From positions 7,295-23,463 of the forward strand of contig LSYV01000303.1 in the NCBI GenBank assembly GCA_001584585.1: DNA of 16,169 nt, written 5' to 3'. Both the position numbers and the translations under genes were made by a program. The notes under the pieces were generated by a model, which was not told the origin of the DNA, did not search any database, and saw nothing but the letters and a program-made list of their open reading frames with translations. The stretch comes from Gonium pectorale. Taxonomy: Eukaryota > Chlorophyta > Chlorophyceae > Chlamydomonadales > Volvocaceae. Below, piece by piece: positions 1 to 10,139 of the stretch (its first letter is position 1; every line of letters begins with the position of its first letter).

Positions 1-478
1 ATGAAGGGGGGGGCGGGGGCAGGGATAAAGCCGGAGCTGGGGGATTTTTGCAGGAGGCCTGTGTTCAATGCAAGAGGTGTCAAGGGGTCGGACGGGACGG
101 GGCATGCGCGGCAGCGGGGAGCAGGCGGCCGGGCGTCACCGCATTGTCCCACCCACCACCAGTGCAGCTGCGCCGTTTCCTTGGATACGATGCGGTCAGC
201 GACGCGAGAGCGCAGCAGAACACCACCAGCACCCCCGGGTTCCCTTCTTCATCCCCCCCAGAGGAGCCAGTAACTCACGTGTCTGTTCGGGGACTCGAGT
301 GGGGGGACAGCCCCGCCAGCACAGCCACCGTGGGGTGCGAGGCGCAGGGGGGGTTCGGCCCGAGCGACTGGAGGTAGTCATCCATCAGCCGCTGTTGGTC
401 GTACCAATACATCGGCCAGGAGGCACAGAGCTGCGCAACGCCCAGCAGGGCGCACGCCAGCAGCGAGGCGACTTTCAT
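1..478 (-). CDS. 5' part of a secreted or membrane-targeted protein, unidentified
   Basis: I do not recognise this gene. The first coding exon probably runs from the ATG at 478-476 down to 279 (66 codons plus 2 nt). It opens with a textbook signal peptide: MK, then a hydrophobic core (VASLLACALLGVAQLC), then a small-residue cleavage region (CAS). The presumed mature start reads WPMYWYDQQRLMDDYLQSL and is rich in aromatic residues, followed by a Pro/Ser-rich stretch. A strong donor (GTGAGT on the minus strand, 278-273) sits exactly where the open frame closes, so a spliced exon is likely. A possible next exon starts at 58 after an ACACAG acceptor and would be proline-rich in the matching phase; this second exon is a guess. 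The rest of the gene lies beyond the left edge. The protein is probably secreted, periplasmic or endomembrane; function unknown. Confidence 0.4.
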
Positions 479-1327
479 CGCGTCGTCGGCCCAGGGGACG
501 CGTGGGTGCGGAGGATAACTCTGACGCACTCAATTGCTCTCTGGGAGTAAGGCTCTGTTGAGCATTAAGGCATACCAATGAGCAGGTGGCGACGTGGCTC
601 GCGTAATTTGAGCACGCTGGCGCCTGACGGTGAGTAGCTAAACCAGGTACATAGTCCTGGCAGCAAGCGAGAGGATGCGCAGGCACTGGCGTTGCAGCGA
701 CATGGCATTTCGTAATCTGTTTGTCCGTTGTCTGACCAACGGAATGAGGCGCGAAACTGTTGGAGCTGCCGACGCGCTGGGCCCTTCCAGGGCAGTGGAT
801 ACAGGCACATAGGGTCTATATGCTTTTTCGTTTGTTGGACGAAGCCATTGAGAACGCCCCATCGCACCGTATAATAACGTATACGAGACTGTTCCCTACA
901 CACCATACGAGAACAGACGACAGTGGGAGCTGCCCGGAGTATGATACGGCTTCGCAACAGCTCCAACCTGGGGTTAACCTTTGGGTAAACACGCACCACC
1001 ACAGCCACCAACACCGGCACCAGGGTCTCAGGAGAGTCTTAGGGGCGACTATCGGGCCTGGAGACAGCCATCACACCAGCCAAATAGCTACTTGGGACCC
1101 CGAAATCGTCGTACGATGTGTACACCGTACCGTGCACATGTCACAGTGATTTGCGCTGGCGTGGGCCAGGGCAGCAACCCGTCGCGTACATGAGGGCCAG
1201 CCGTGTGCCAATGTGTCTCGTTCTATGGGACAGACGCGCGCAACGGCTCCAAATGCGGTGCCTGGCGGGTGGCGGCACTCTCACATTGGCTTCACAGAAC
1301 CTGGCCAAGCGCCTATCCAATAGAACT
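479..1327. other. intergenic region, no gene supported
   Basis: This stretch lies between the start of the leftmost minus-strand gene and the likely polyadenylation site of the CoA-binding gene. It should contain the promoter and 5' UTR of the leftmost gene, but I see no convincing TATA box. Open frames of up to about 150 codons exist on both strands, but their third positions lack the G/C bias of the real exons and I see no family pattern. Confidence 0.5.
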
Positions 1328-1332
1328 TTACA
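1328..1332 (-). terminator. candidate TGTAA polyadenylation signal of the CoA-binding gene
   Basis: TGTAA is the polyadenylation motif used by Chlamydomonas and Volvox nuclear genes in place of AATAAA. On the minus strand it occurs here, about 455 nt after the stop codon of the CoA-binding-domain gene, a normal distance for an algal 3' UTR. A five-base motif is weak evidence alone; its position supports it. Confidence 0.4.
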
Positions 1333-1785
1333 ATAGCCGGCCCCCCCTACAGTTCAGCCCCGGCAGCTGCCCGCGTCGAGCTCATCGCCGCCTCCGGGCA
1401 TTACGGTATACCCACAACGAGGCAGCAGAGCGCCGCAGGGGCCGCTGCCCCTCCCTCCTCGTTCGCCCAGGCGGTGCAGGCCACATGGCCCCCAGATGCG
1501 CTGCGTGCTCGTCGTTTACTGAATCAGCCGTATAAGCAGCAACCAGGAAAGGGCTGAGCGTACAGCTTGCGGCATGGTCAGGCTGGGGGCCGTAGACAGG
1601 TGGACACGGCCACGGAGGCGGCCCACTGAGGTCAGGCAGGGCCATACAGCGCCTACACGCCCCTGCAGTGCCGCCCAAAGCCGCCTCCCACCCCAGGTCC
1701 CATCTCGGCACAACACCCCTCGCCACCCCGCGCCTGGCCGCATGGCCGCCCCTCACTTGCCACCGCCCCACCCCAGCGCAGGGGC

Positions 1786-2818
1786 CTACAGCCGCGCCTG
1801 CCTGTGCAGCACCATGAGGCACTTGTCCGCCACCACCGTCAGCCCCGCCCGCAGCCAAGCCTCCTCGGCCTCGGGGCAGCGGATGCCGCTCTGCAGCCAA
1901 ACGCACCGCGCGCCCGACGCAATCACGTCGTCCACGTGCTGGGCCACGTCGGCCGGCCGGCGGAACACGTCCACGCAGTCCAGGGGCCCCTCCTGCCGCG
2001 CCGCCTCAGACACGGTCCGGAACACCGGGCGGCCCAGGATGGCCTTGACGTCGGGATAGAAGGTGGGCACCGGCACCACCTGGCGGAGGCGGAAGGGGCG
2101 GAGGTTGCGTGCTGCGCATGTGACGTTCAGCCCTCCTCATGGTTCAGATAGGGAGGGACAAGGGGCGTGTTGTGCGTGGGACGTTCAGCCCAGTTGAGGA
2201 GCTAGCTTTGGTTACGTCGGGGATGTTATGTCGTGGCGCGGCAGCACGACGGTCGGGGGGTTGGTTGGCGCATGGAGTTGAGGTGATTAGCTTAGGGGAC
2301 GGGTTGGAGGATGCGAGGGTGGGGCGGTCGGGAAACGACAGCGATCACCACGTTGCCGTGTTTAGAGCTTAGAGCGGCCAACCGGGGCACAACCTGCTGG
2401 CGGGTGGCCCGGTGGCCGGGGATAGAGGGCGACGGGGAGGGGGAAACGAGACTTGAACCCGCTGGAGAGGAGTAACGGCACCTAACCTCAGCCCCTGCCA
2501 GTTATATATAGCCGGGATTCGAGTAGTTTTTACCTTCACGCCGGCGTCAGCGAGGTAGCGAGCAACGAAATGGGCTGGCTCGCCGGCCCGGCTCTCGGGC
2601 TTTATGCCAAGCACAGCAACCGTCTTGAAGGTAGCTGCTAGAGATGCTGCCTCCTGATCGTCCATTATTACTCGTCCTCCATCTCCGGGTGTTGCGCATG
2701 CCGACGACATCGGCCGCGCTGCCAGACGATGTCTGCCTAGATGGCTTGCGAGACGGCTTGGGCCCAAGCTTGAACGCGCACGCACGTTGCCCGCTGTGCC
2801 TACGCGCGACAGCAGCAT
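1786..2818 (-). CDS. CoA-binding domain protein (YccU/CoA_binding_2 type), probably organelle-targeted
   Basis: There are two exons: 2818-2534 and 2079-1786. The 454-bp intron has donor AAG|GTAAAA and acceptor CCGCCAG|GTGGTG and falls between codons. The product is 192 aa if the ATG at 2818 is used. Residues 66-187 form one Rossmann-like CoA-binding domain: strand TVAVLGIKPES, then VVPVPTFYP after the splice, then LDCVDVFRRP, CVWLQSGIR and a closing VVADKCLMV. These are the hallmark blocks of the stand-alone CoA_binding_2 family (E. coli YccU is a relative). The family usually ends in a D-R-C block; here it is D-K-C. The first 50 residues are rich in Arg, Ser and Ala with no acidic residue and end in RPMSSA, like a mitochondrial presequence. 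A shorter start at 2665 would give only the domain, and an in-frame ATG at 2860 would lengthen the N terminus. The biological role of the family is not settled; CoA binding is inferred from the fold. Confidence 0.87.
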
Positions 2819-5267
2819 AACGCGATGGGACGGTGGCCGGAACGGTGGCGGAGGTCTCACGGCGCGCGCTGGCCGACGAAGGGAACAGGGAAGGCGGCCT
2901 CAGGGATGAAGGCACAGAAGGGGCACAGTTTGCTACTGGTGGGTGATGAGGTCGGAAGTTGATACCGGTACATGCGGGTGTGCGTCTTTGTAGCTGTGCA
3001 GGTGCGTAGGTGCCATTCGTAATGGCCGTACACAAGTCGTATTCGTGTGCACACATGAACACTGAAGGTCTGGTATGTTGTACATGTGATACACACAGGC
3101 GGTTACGATGGAGGAGCGTAACAGCTGGATGGTCGTATGGAGGGGACACAGGCCTTTCCGGTGGGTGCACAAAAAAGGAGAAATCTGCAAAGAAATGGTG
3201 GGTACCCGCACGTGCCGACGGGCAGATCGGTTACAGCAGACGCGTCCGTAGCGCCCCTCCGGGACATACACCTCCGCTCTATTGGTCAACTTATCAGGGG
3301 TGCACCGGATCTGCCGCCACCCCTGTACCCCAGACAGAAATAGATTACAGGCTCCCCAGAGGGGCTGCAGGCCACACGAGTCGATTGGCTGCCGACCCGC
3401 CATAGCAGAGTGGGTGAAACACCCGTTGTCTGAGCCGTGAGGCTCAGAACACGAAATTGAAAAAGCGCGACGTACTGCTTACAGCCCTTCGTTTCAGCGG
3501 GGTCGCACGCACGGGTCGCGGCCGCCAGCGCCAACCGACCAGGGGGGCGGGAGGGCGAGCGGGTGCATGCGGCGTATTGGGGTTGTTCCTCGCCTCTTGC
3601 CCGCAGCCAGCGCCAAACCATGTAAACAACGTTATTCTTGGGTTCACCCCTTGAGCACAGCCGCAGCCATCCGATGCATTCCATATGGTGCTGCAAATGC
3701 GAAAGGCATACTCGGGAAGAGGCAATCAGTCAGAAAACAACTAGCCGGCAGCCCATGGACCGGCAACTGCGACTTGAAACAAACATCTTGAGGACTGAGC
3801 GCTGGACCGCAACCCGCGTTGTACCGTCGCCCGTACGGCACACGACACTCTCGGCATACGGCAAAGGCAGTCCACATAAGCTTTCGCAGGCGCGCCCCGA
3901 TCGAGCTGGTTCGAAATCCACCGGATCCTCACATGCCCCCCACCCTGAATGGAAGCAAGGACCCGCCGGCCTCGCCACCAGCACTCTGTCGTCCATGCAA
4001 ACCCGCGTGGCAAGCCAGCCCATAGCGCACCTGGCGGCTGTCAGCGGCTGCTGGCCGCTGCATCGGGGCGGCGCCGTCGCCGCCATCGCATGCGCCGCTG
4101 CCGCCTCTGTCGCAGCATACCGTAGCCAGCATAGTCCAGCCCGGACTCCAATGCCAGCCCGCAGCCAACAGGCCTCGCCTTCGAACTCTTTCCGCGCCTG
4201 CGCTCGTAAGCGCCCTCGGGGCCCCATTCAGGCCCTGCAGCCCCCCGACACGACGGCCCGACGTGGCACTGCGTTGGCGACGGGCGGCAGCCGCCCAGTG
4301 TCGGGCATCCAGCAACCCAACTGCAGCAGTTATGAAAAAGGAAACAGAAACAGGGAAGGCCACCTCGACCGTCATACACACCCGGGGGTGTGCTGTTTCC
4401 AGCAGGGCGCCGAGTACAAGGCATGGCGAGCGACTGCCCTATAAGCAACTGAGTCCGCCAAGCAACTGCGAACTGCGATGTACCTGCGACTGTTCGTACA
4501 GTGTACGAGCCGGTGAATGAGTTCCCGAGCCATCATGCACACGCGCACAAATTCGACCCCACGGTGCACGCCGCTGCGTCCCAGCTGCCGAGTCAAACGT
4601 CACTGGATCATTGGTTCACTGCTCGATAACCACAAAGTTCTCCAACCCACAAGGTCAGCCCCCCCCAGAAAACAATCACAAACATACGCATCATTCCCCA
4701 GCCCAGCCCAGCCCAGCCCAGCTGACAACCCGTACGACTGGAGACCCGGACCGAGGCGAATCACAAGGAAGCAGGGCAACGCACGGGCGCGCGTTTGCAC
4801 CGTTCGGCGCCGCGCGCAGGCGGGTGCCGCCGCTGCCGCTGCACTGGGCCCGTTCGCAACGCCACCACATAGCAGCCGGTAGTGACGGCGTCGCCGGGAG
4901 CGGTACCGTCGCCTCTGTAGCCGCGAGCAGCCCGCGCGGAGTAACCCGCCTGCGAGCTGTCCGCGCGAGTGCGAGGTCTCGCTCGCTCGCGCCGCAACGC
5001 AGCCCAGCGGTGATCGCCCGGGCGGAAGGCACCCCAACCCACTGGCGACCTGCCGGCTGGCGAGGGAGCGCAGCGCCGGGCTGCGGACTCGACTGAGGCG
5101 CAGCCCGACGGGTGCCCGCCCGTGCAAGACGGGAAAAGGCTAAGCCGCGGATGCCACAGGAGCGTCTTACCGACCGCCCCCCTCGCAGGGGAGGGGGCCC
5201 TGCTCCCGCACGGTCAGGACAAACACCGTGCCCGAGGTGCCCGCCGGTGCGCAGGGGCCGCCGGGCC
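2819..5267. other. long region without a supported gene
   Basis: The left end should hold the promoter and 5' UTR of the CoA-binding gene. The right end should hold the 3' UTR of the small membrane-protein gene that stops at 5268. I found no TGTAA on the minus strand close to that stop. Long open frames exist on both strands, the largest being 3638-4444 on plus (268 codons) and 4691-5335 on minus. Before about 3970 the plus frame uses A/T-ending codons freely, unlike real exons here. From about 3970 to 4270 it is more G/C-biased and Ala/Arg/Ser-rich, so a hidden exon (a transit-peptide-like piece) cannot be ruled out. No conserved domain is visible. Confidence 0.4.
4697..4722. repeat. (CCCAG)n microsatellite
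   Basis: There are about five perfect tandem copies of a 5-bp unit (CCCAG/GCCCA) in the gene-poor stretch downstream of the small membrane-protein gene. It is a simple repeat with no sign of function. Confidence 0.8.
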
Positions 5268-7140
5268 TCACTCCGCCGCACTCCGGTAGTTGCCATCGAT
5301 GATGCGCTCCTCCTCCTCGTCCTGCACGGTGTCAACCAGCGCCCACTGGACTGCTGCTATTATCCTAGGATATCAGGTTGGCTTGTATTCATCCGCTTAT
5401 TCATACGGTTATTTACACGGTGCCGTACAGGACGATGCGGGGGGAGGGCGGCGGGGCGTCGCGGAGGCTCGGAGGGCTCGGACGGAGACGGAAAAGGCCA
5501 CGCCCACGCCACCGAGAGCAACGGGCCAGTCCGCGGGGGGCACGAGCAGTGCGGGAGCGGAGGGCGTCCCTTCCCGCGCGATGCACACGTGGGCGGAGAG
5601 GGGGCATGCTCCCTTGCTTCCAGCCACGCGTGTGGTTATGTCTTTTCGAGCGCTGTTGCGCTAACTCCGCCCGGTAGCGATCCAAATTAACGTACCAGCG
5701 CAAGGACTGAACGCATGCAAACAATCCAGCCCATGCGCAAGCCGACAAAGCGGCCAACGAGCTGCTTACCGGCGGCTGCGCGTACAGTGACCCCCCGGAT
5801 GCTCGCTGCCCCACACCCTCCACCCCCGGGGGACTGCGGCAACAACCACATGCGCATACTCGCCTGGAGCTTGTGGATCGAATCGGCCGCGCTGTACAGC
5901 GCCGACACCAGCACCCCCTGTTTGCGGATGCTGCAGTCCACGCCCTGCAGCCACTCCTCAAACGTCACCTTGCTCAGCTCACGCGGTTCGACCTGCACAG
6001 GCGGTGTATCGGTATTTGGGTGTGAGTAGTGTTGTGGTGTTCTGAATGGTTTGTTTGGCTCGGCCTGAGCCGTGGTTGGGAAAGAGGATGGCATACATGG
6101 TTGGATTGCGTGCTGGCCTCGAGGATGGGCTGGTTGGGCGAGGGTGTGAGAGTCCAGCTGCAATCCTGCAGAAGTCGTGCGAGGTCTTTGGGGGGGGGTC
6201 TCCAGGGGCTTGACCTGCGGCGTTGCGTGGCGTGTATCACGTGTCGGGCAAATGACAGCGTGGGCACAAGCGTGGAGCGCTCGTGAACGCACCCGTAACC
6301 CGACCCCGCCCCGCCCTACCTGCGTCACGTGGTGTTCCATAACCTTGGGGTACCGAGCCAACATAAGCCGAGCCTGAGGGCAGCGGAGGGCGTCAGGGCA
6401 GCACGCATGTGGGACGGCTGCAGACCCAAGTAGCTGTACATCCGGGCTAAAGCCCATGTGCAAGGTGGGGAGGCGCGTGCCCAGAGCGCAGGCGGTTGAG
6501 CCACCGGGCAATTGAACCGTAGCAGTCAAATCCCAGAGGCAACTACATCCAAAGTAGCAACTGAACCCACCCACCCACCCGGGCCTCACCTCATCCAGGT
6601 CATTGCGGTACCTGTGCACTAGGCCGCCCACGAACCCGAACGCAGAGCCGCCCTGCAGGATACGTGGGGAGCGTCATGCCCACGTTCAGGTACACCATGT
6701 ATAAACGTGTCTGGCTCGGCGTCCTCAGAATCATGCTACCAGGCGAGCAGTGTAGGTTACTGTATTGTATACTGCATGCAACAGGCAGGTGCAACGCCGG
6801 GGACCAAAAAAGGACCGGCACCCCAAACAGCGGAAATCGAAGCCTGGCGCTGCCCCGGCCTGCCCCCGCCCCGACCCCGCCCCGGCCCCATTGGCCCACC
6901 AGGAACGGGACCACCGGCCCCAGAAGCGCACCAAACAACATGTAGGCGGACATTCCGAAAACCACGGAGGAGCAAGCAGACACGGAGAGGGTCTTGATGG
7001 CGAAACCCACTGCCGGAGGGCGTGGAAGGGGGGCAACAATGCACTTGCAGCGCCTTGGCGAGCTAAGGGCACGGCACTCTATGTAACAGGCTGGGCCGCC
7101 AGCTACGAAGGCATGTCGCCTCACCGAAGCCAGAGCTCAT
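5268..7140 (-). CDS. small glycine-rich integral membrane protein, unknown family
   Basis: Five exons join in consistent phase: 7140-7125, 7009-6900, 6652-6590, 5992-5860 and 5350-5268. All introns are GT-AG (115, 247, 597 and 509 bp). The product is 134 aa if translation starts at the ATG at 7140 (context CGCCACATGAG). Residues 5-54 are hydrophobic and glycine-rich (for example MSAYMLFGALLGPVVPFL and GGSAFGFVGGLV), enough for one long or two short membrane helices. A charged loop follows (HRYRNDLDE). Residues 64-134 are soluble and probably helical (VTFEEWLQGVDCSIRKQ), ending in an acidic stretch (QDEEEERIIDGNY). I recognise no family. The frame stays open upstream of the ATG for some 40 codons without another ATG, so an extra upstream exon is possible. 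The splice from exon 4 could also be read as a GC donor one codon earlier; the GT choice gives a continuous frame. The gene is divergent from the membrane protein starting at 7646. Confidence 0.6.
6566..6580. repeat. (CCCA)n microsatellite in an intron
   Basis: A short run of CCCA units lies in the third intron of the small membrane-protein gene, just downstream of its donor site on the minus strand. It is a simple repeat. Confidence 0.7.
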
Positions 7141-7645
7141 GTGGCGGGAGTGCCCCACGAGCCGAAGCAGGTTGAAAGCGCCACCTGGTCCGGCAGGGGC
7201 ATCACCCTCGTACGCATCCCTGTGCTTGGACGGGCATGAGGCAGGGATAAGTCTCCCTTTTTTCGACGGGACCGCTCCTTGAGTTCTAGGGCGTACCTCC
7301 GTACCATATCGCCCCGGTTATTGGTCAAGCGCTATCAGTACTCTTGATTTAGCTGACGTGACGAGACCAGCCTAGGGCGACATACGGTTTCGGTTGCCGG
7401 CGGTTGTCAGCGAGGCGCCTTCGCTTTTCGCTCGCTTGGCCCCTGCACCCCTGCTTTCCAGATCATTGTGAAGCCATTATATATGTGAGAGCCAAGGCCA
7501 ACATACAGGGCTACCCTGAGTAGGTCCAGCGTTAAACCCTGCTCTCGCAAAGTCACGTGGATGAACGCATAACAAAGGAAAGTGAACTCTGAAAGTATCG
7601 CGGCTGAACCTTATCTCCACGCTGGCGTTCAGCGTCGCTCTAGCG
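7141..7645. promoter_or_regulatory. divergent promoter region between two membrane-protein genes
   Basis: About 505 bp separate the two divergent start codons. The region must hold both promoters and 5' UTRs unless undetected upstream exons exist. It is less GC-rich than the flanking exons. A TATATA core lies at 7478-7483 and reads as a TATA-like element on both strands, about 340 nt from the minus start and 165 nt from the plus start. Its use as a promoter is inferred. Confidence 0.45.
7478..7483. promoter_or_regulatory. palindromic TATA-like element
   Basis: TATATA within ATTATATATG is one of very few A/T-only hexamers in the divergent intergenic region. It is self-complementary, so it could position transcription to either side. 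Spacing would place start sites near 7450 on minus or 7510 on plus. No other core element supports it. Confidence 0.3.
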
Positions 7646-10139
7646 ATGGAGGCCCGGAACGGGGCCCGGCTCGGACCCACGCCGACTCCCAACTTCTCAG
7701 GGGCAGCAAGCAACCTCATGGGCCCCGCGTGGTTTATCGGTGAGCCTGCCTGCCCGCCTGCCTCCAGTGACAACGTCGCGTCCTCAGCGCCTTGCTTGAC
7801 GCGACCCTCCCGCCGGCCGGCAACCGGCGCGCTCGCCGCCGCGTACACACATCAACCTCCCCACACACCCAGACCTCGCCTACTGCTTCCCTTTCAAGTC
7901 CCTATTTCGCGTCGCTAATTGCGCACGCCACGTCCAAAACCCCCTCTCCCCGCCGAGCAGTCTGCGGCGTGGGCGCCATCATGGGCGGCCTGATGCTGCG
8001 CAGCAGCACCTTCACGTGGCCCATGCTCATGCTCGGCGCCGGAACTGTTCTGCTGGGCATCCTGATGCTGTATCGAAACATCGTGGTGAGCCGAGCGAGG
8101 GGCGTGTGCGCCACCGAAGCATCAATTATCTGCTTGCGCCCGCGGGGGCTCAGGCCGCCTGCCGGTGTGTGCTGTAAGCCGTGCCTGCGCGCTTCGCCAC
8201 TGCTTCTGCGTAAAGCGTCTGAAACCCGCCTGCGATCGCATCCAGCAGCCGCGACCGCCGCTCCGTCGCCGACGCATCGCATCACTGCACAGAAGCGTGC
8301 TGCACTGCCTAAGCAGCCTAACCTCAACGGGTACGGTACTCGTGGCGCGGGCATGCGAGGTGTGATGTGCATCGCATCGCGTGCCGTCATACCTACTCTG
8401 TATCCTAGTGACCCCCGCACCCCGGCACACTCGCCCGGTCCCCTTCGGCCCTCCGTGGGCCCACCGCAGGGCGCTCGCCGGCGGCAGGGAGCCACTGCGG
8501 ACAACCCGGCTGCGGGGGCCGGTACGGCCAGGGAGCCACTGCGAGTTGCAATCGGCGGCGGGGCCCAGGTGGGAGTCATACGAGCATGCGGGATCGCGGG
8601 TCGCATGGAATGAAAGACGCCGGCGGGCTGCGTGGGCGGTCTGTGTGCTGGGGTGGGGAAGGGTCCCGCCCGGCCGATCGGCGTTCCCGCTTGATGGCCT
8701 CCCTGCCACGCGCCCGCCACCCCTCTTGGCGGCAACAGTGCTTCGTCCCTCATTTTTCACCGACCCCGGAGCCGTACGTACCCTCCGCGGCTCCGGCGCA
8801 GGCGTCGTCGCAGGTGTCCACGCCCCGCTCGCCCCGCATATACTCGGTGCTGCTGGAGCCGTCGCCAGGAGGCTCGCCCCGCGAAGGCGGCAGCGGCGGC
8901 GGTGGCGATGGCGGTGGCGATGGCGGCGACGGTGACGGCTGTGCGGGTGGGCGCCGCTGGGGGGCCGGGCCCCTGGGTGACCCGCGGCTGGAGGGGGCGG
9001 TGGTGCTGGGCGTCCCCGTGGCACCTTCAGACGAGTCGCCGAACCCGGGGGCGCCCGGCTTGAAGGGAGCGCCCACGCCCACGTCCGAGCCGCAGCTGCG
9101 CTCTCCACCTCAAGGTCCGCTACGTCAGGCGCAGGAGCAAGAGGGGCAAGGAGACTGGCGGTGGCGGCAGACCGCGTCACCGGCCTCCGGCGGCGCCGCG
9201 TCGCCGGCGATGTCTGCGTTAGAGCCCTCCGCCGCCGCCGGAGGGGCGGTGGCGGCGGCGCTGGGGGGCAACCTGGTCCTGGTGCTTCAACCGCACCCGG
9301 AGCTGCTTGGCTACAGCGCGGTGGTGGTGGGCCCGCCCAAGGAGCGGAAGCAGCGGCGCGGCAAACTGCCAAAGAGTAACCGTCGGCAGCAGCCGCAGCA
9401 GCCGCACCAACCGCCGCGTGGAGGGCATCTGCACTTCACCCGGACTGCGAGCGAGCTCAGCCGCGAATTCGGGGCGGAGGAGGGCGGGCAGCAGCAGCAC
9501 CTGGAGCGGCGGCTGCAGTATTGGGTGCAGCAGCAGCAACAGCGGGAGCAGGCACAGCAGATGCGCCGGTTGCTGACGCAAGAGCAGCAGGAACAGGAGG
9601 TGCCACGCCAGGACGTGGACGTGGAGGCGGGGCAGCTGGTTCCGCCGCCACCGCAGCTACAGCAGCTTCCGGGCGAGGCGGGGCGAGGCGAGACGGGGCA
9701 GCAGCAGGCGGAACCGGAGCGGGAGCGGGAGCGGGAGCGGGAGCGGGAGCGAGATGAGGTGCAGCCTCGATCGGGGTTGGGAGTGCGGCTTGGGTTTGTA
9801 GCGGGGGCGGCTGTTATGCAGCCATCGGGGCGGGCGCAGGGGCAGGACGAGGAGCAGGCGGTTGGGGAAGCACTCAGGCCGCAGCAGCAGGGGCGGCGGG
9901 CGGAGCGGCTGGAGCCGGCGATGGACCGGGGCCGGGATGGGGCGGATGCGCGGCAGCTGCGGTCTGTCCAGGAGGCGGGAGGGAGCCAAGCGGGCAGGCT
10001 CGTGCCTGGTGGCGCGTGCGGGCACACGCCGTGGCCTACGGGGCCTGCGTTGCCCGTGCCGGATGAGGAAGCAGGTGAGGCGGGGCCGGCGGCGTCGGGA
10101 GGGCGCGGCGAGGCGCGCGCTGACGGGAGCTTGAGGTGA
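7646..10139 (+). CDS. two-helix membrane protein with long Gln/Gly/Arg-Glu-rich tail, unknown family
   Basis: There are three exons: 7646-7739, 7961-8085 and 8739-10139. Donors are ATCG|GTGAGC and GTG|GTGAGC; acceptors are GAGCAG|TC and AACAG|TGC. Phases match and give about 539 aa. Residues 27-44 and 51-69 are two hydrophobic helices (WFIVCGVGAIMGGLML; WPMLMLGAGTVLLGILMLY) separated by a short RSSTFT loop, so a membrane hairpin is likely. The remaining 470 residues are low complexity. A Gly/Asp run lies near residues 124-141. A Gln/Pro stretch (QQPQQPHQPP) is near 290. A Gln/Glu/Arg-rich, probably coiled-coil segment spans about 320-360 (LERRLQYWVQQQQQREQAQQ). A perfect Arg-Glu dipeptide run is near 400. 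The tail looks disordered. I recognise no family. The reading frame ends at TGA 10137-10139, but GAG|GTGAGC at that point could also be a donor, so the 3' end is uncertain. Exons 1-2 are less certain than the existence of the long exon. Confidence 0.5.
8890..8937 (+). repeat. GGC/GAT-rich minisatellite in coding sequence (Gly/Asp run)
   Basis: This is an imperfect tandem repeat of GGCGGTGGCGAT-like units. In frame it encodes a Gly/Asp tract in the tail of the two-helix membrane protein. Such triplet-based tracts are common in volvocine algal proteins. Confidence 0.75.
9715..9750 (+). repeat. (CGGGAG)n hexanucleotide repeat encoding Arg-Glu dipeptides
   Basis: Six tandem copies of a GGGAGC unit (the first with one change) are in frame and encode alternating Arg-Glu residues in the tail of the two-helix membrane protein. 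Perfect repeats of this type are prone to length polymorphism between strains. Confidence 0.85.

Noticed and set aside
565..1020. 151-codon minus-strand ORF
   Set aside because: The codon third positions are not biased to G/C and no family or targeting pattern is convincing.
2440..2500. tRNA or tRNA-derived SINE on the minus strand (GGTTCAAGTCT resembles a B box)
   Set aside because: No matching A box or acceptor stem is found at the required distance, and it lies within the intron of the CoA-binding gene.
3638..4444. 268-codon plus-strand ORF as a complete gene
   Set aside because: Its first third uses A/T-ending codons unlike the real exons and shows no domain; only a G/C-biased sub-part was kept as a weak finding.
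4691..5335. 214-codon minus-strand ORF overlapping the last exon of the small membrane-protein gene
   Set aside because: It is in a different frame from the supported terminal exon, and open frames occur on both strands across this GC-rich stretch, so the length is not informative.
8122..9372. Long minus-strand ORF (416 codons) opposite the two-helix membrane protein
   Set aside because: It is antisense to the G/C-biased exon 3 and encodes Pro/Arg/Ala-rich sequence with no family pattern; such shadows are expected opposite GC-rich algal exons.
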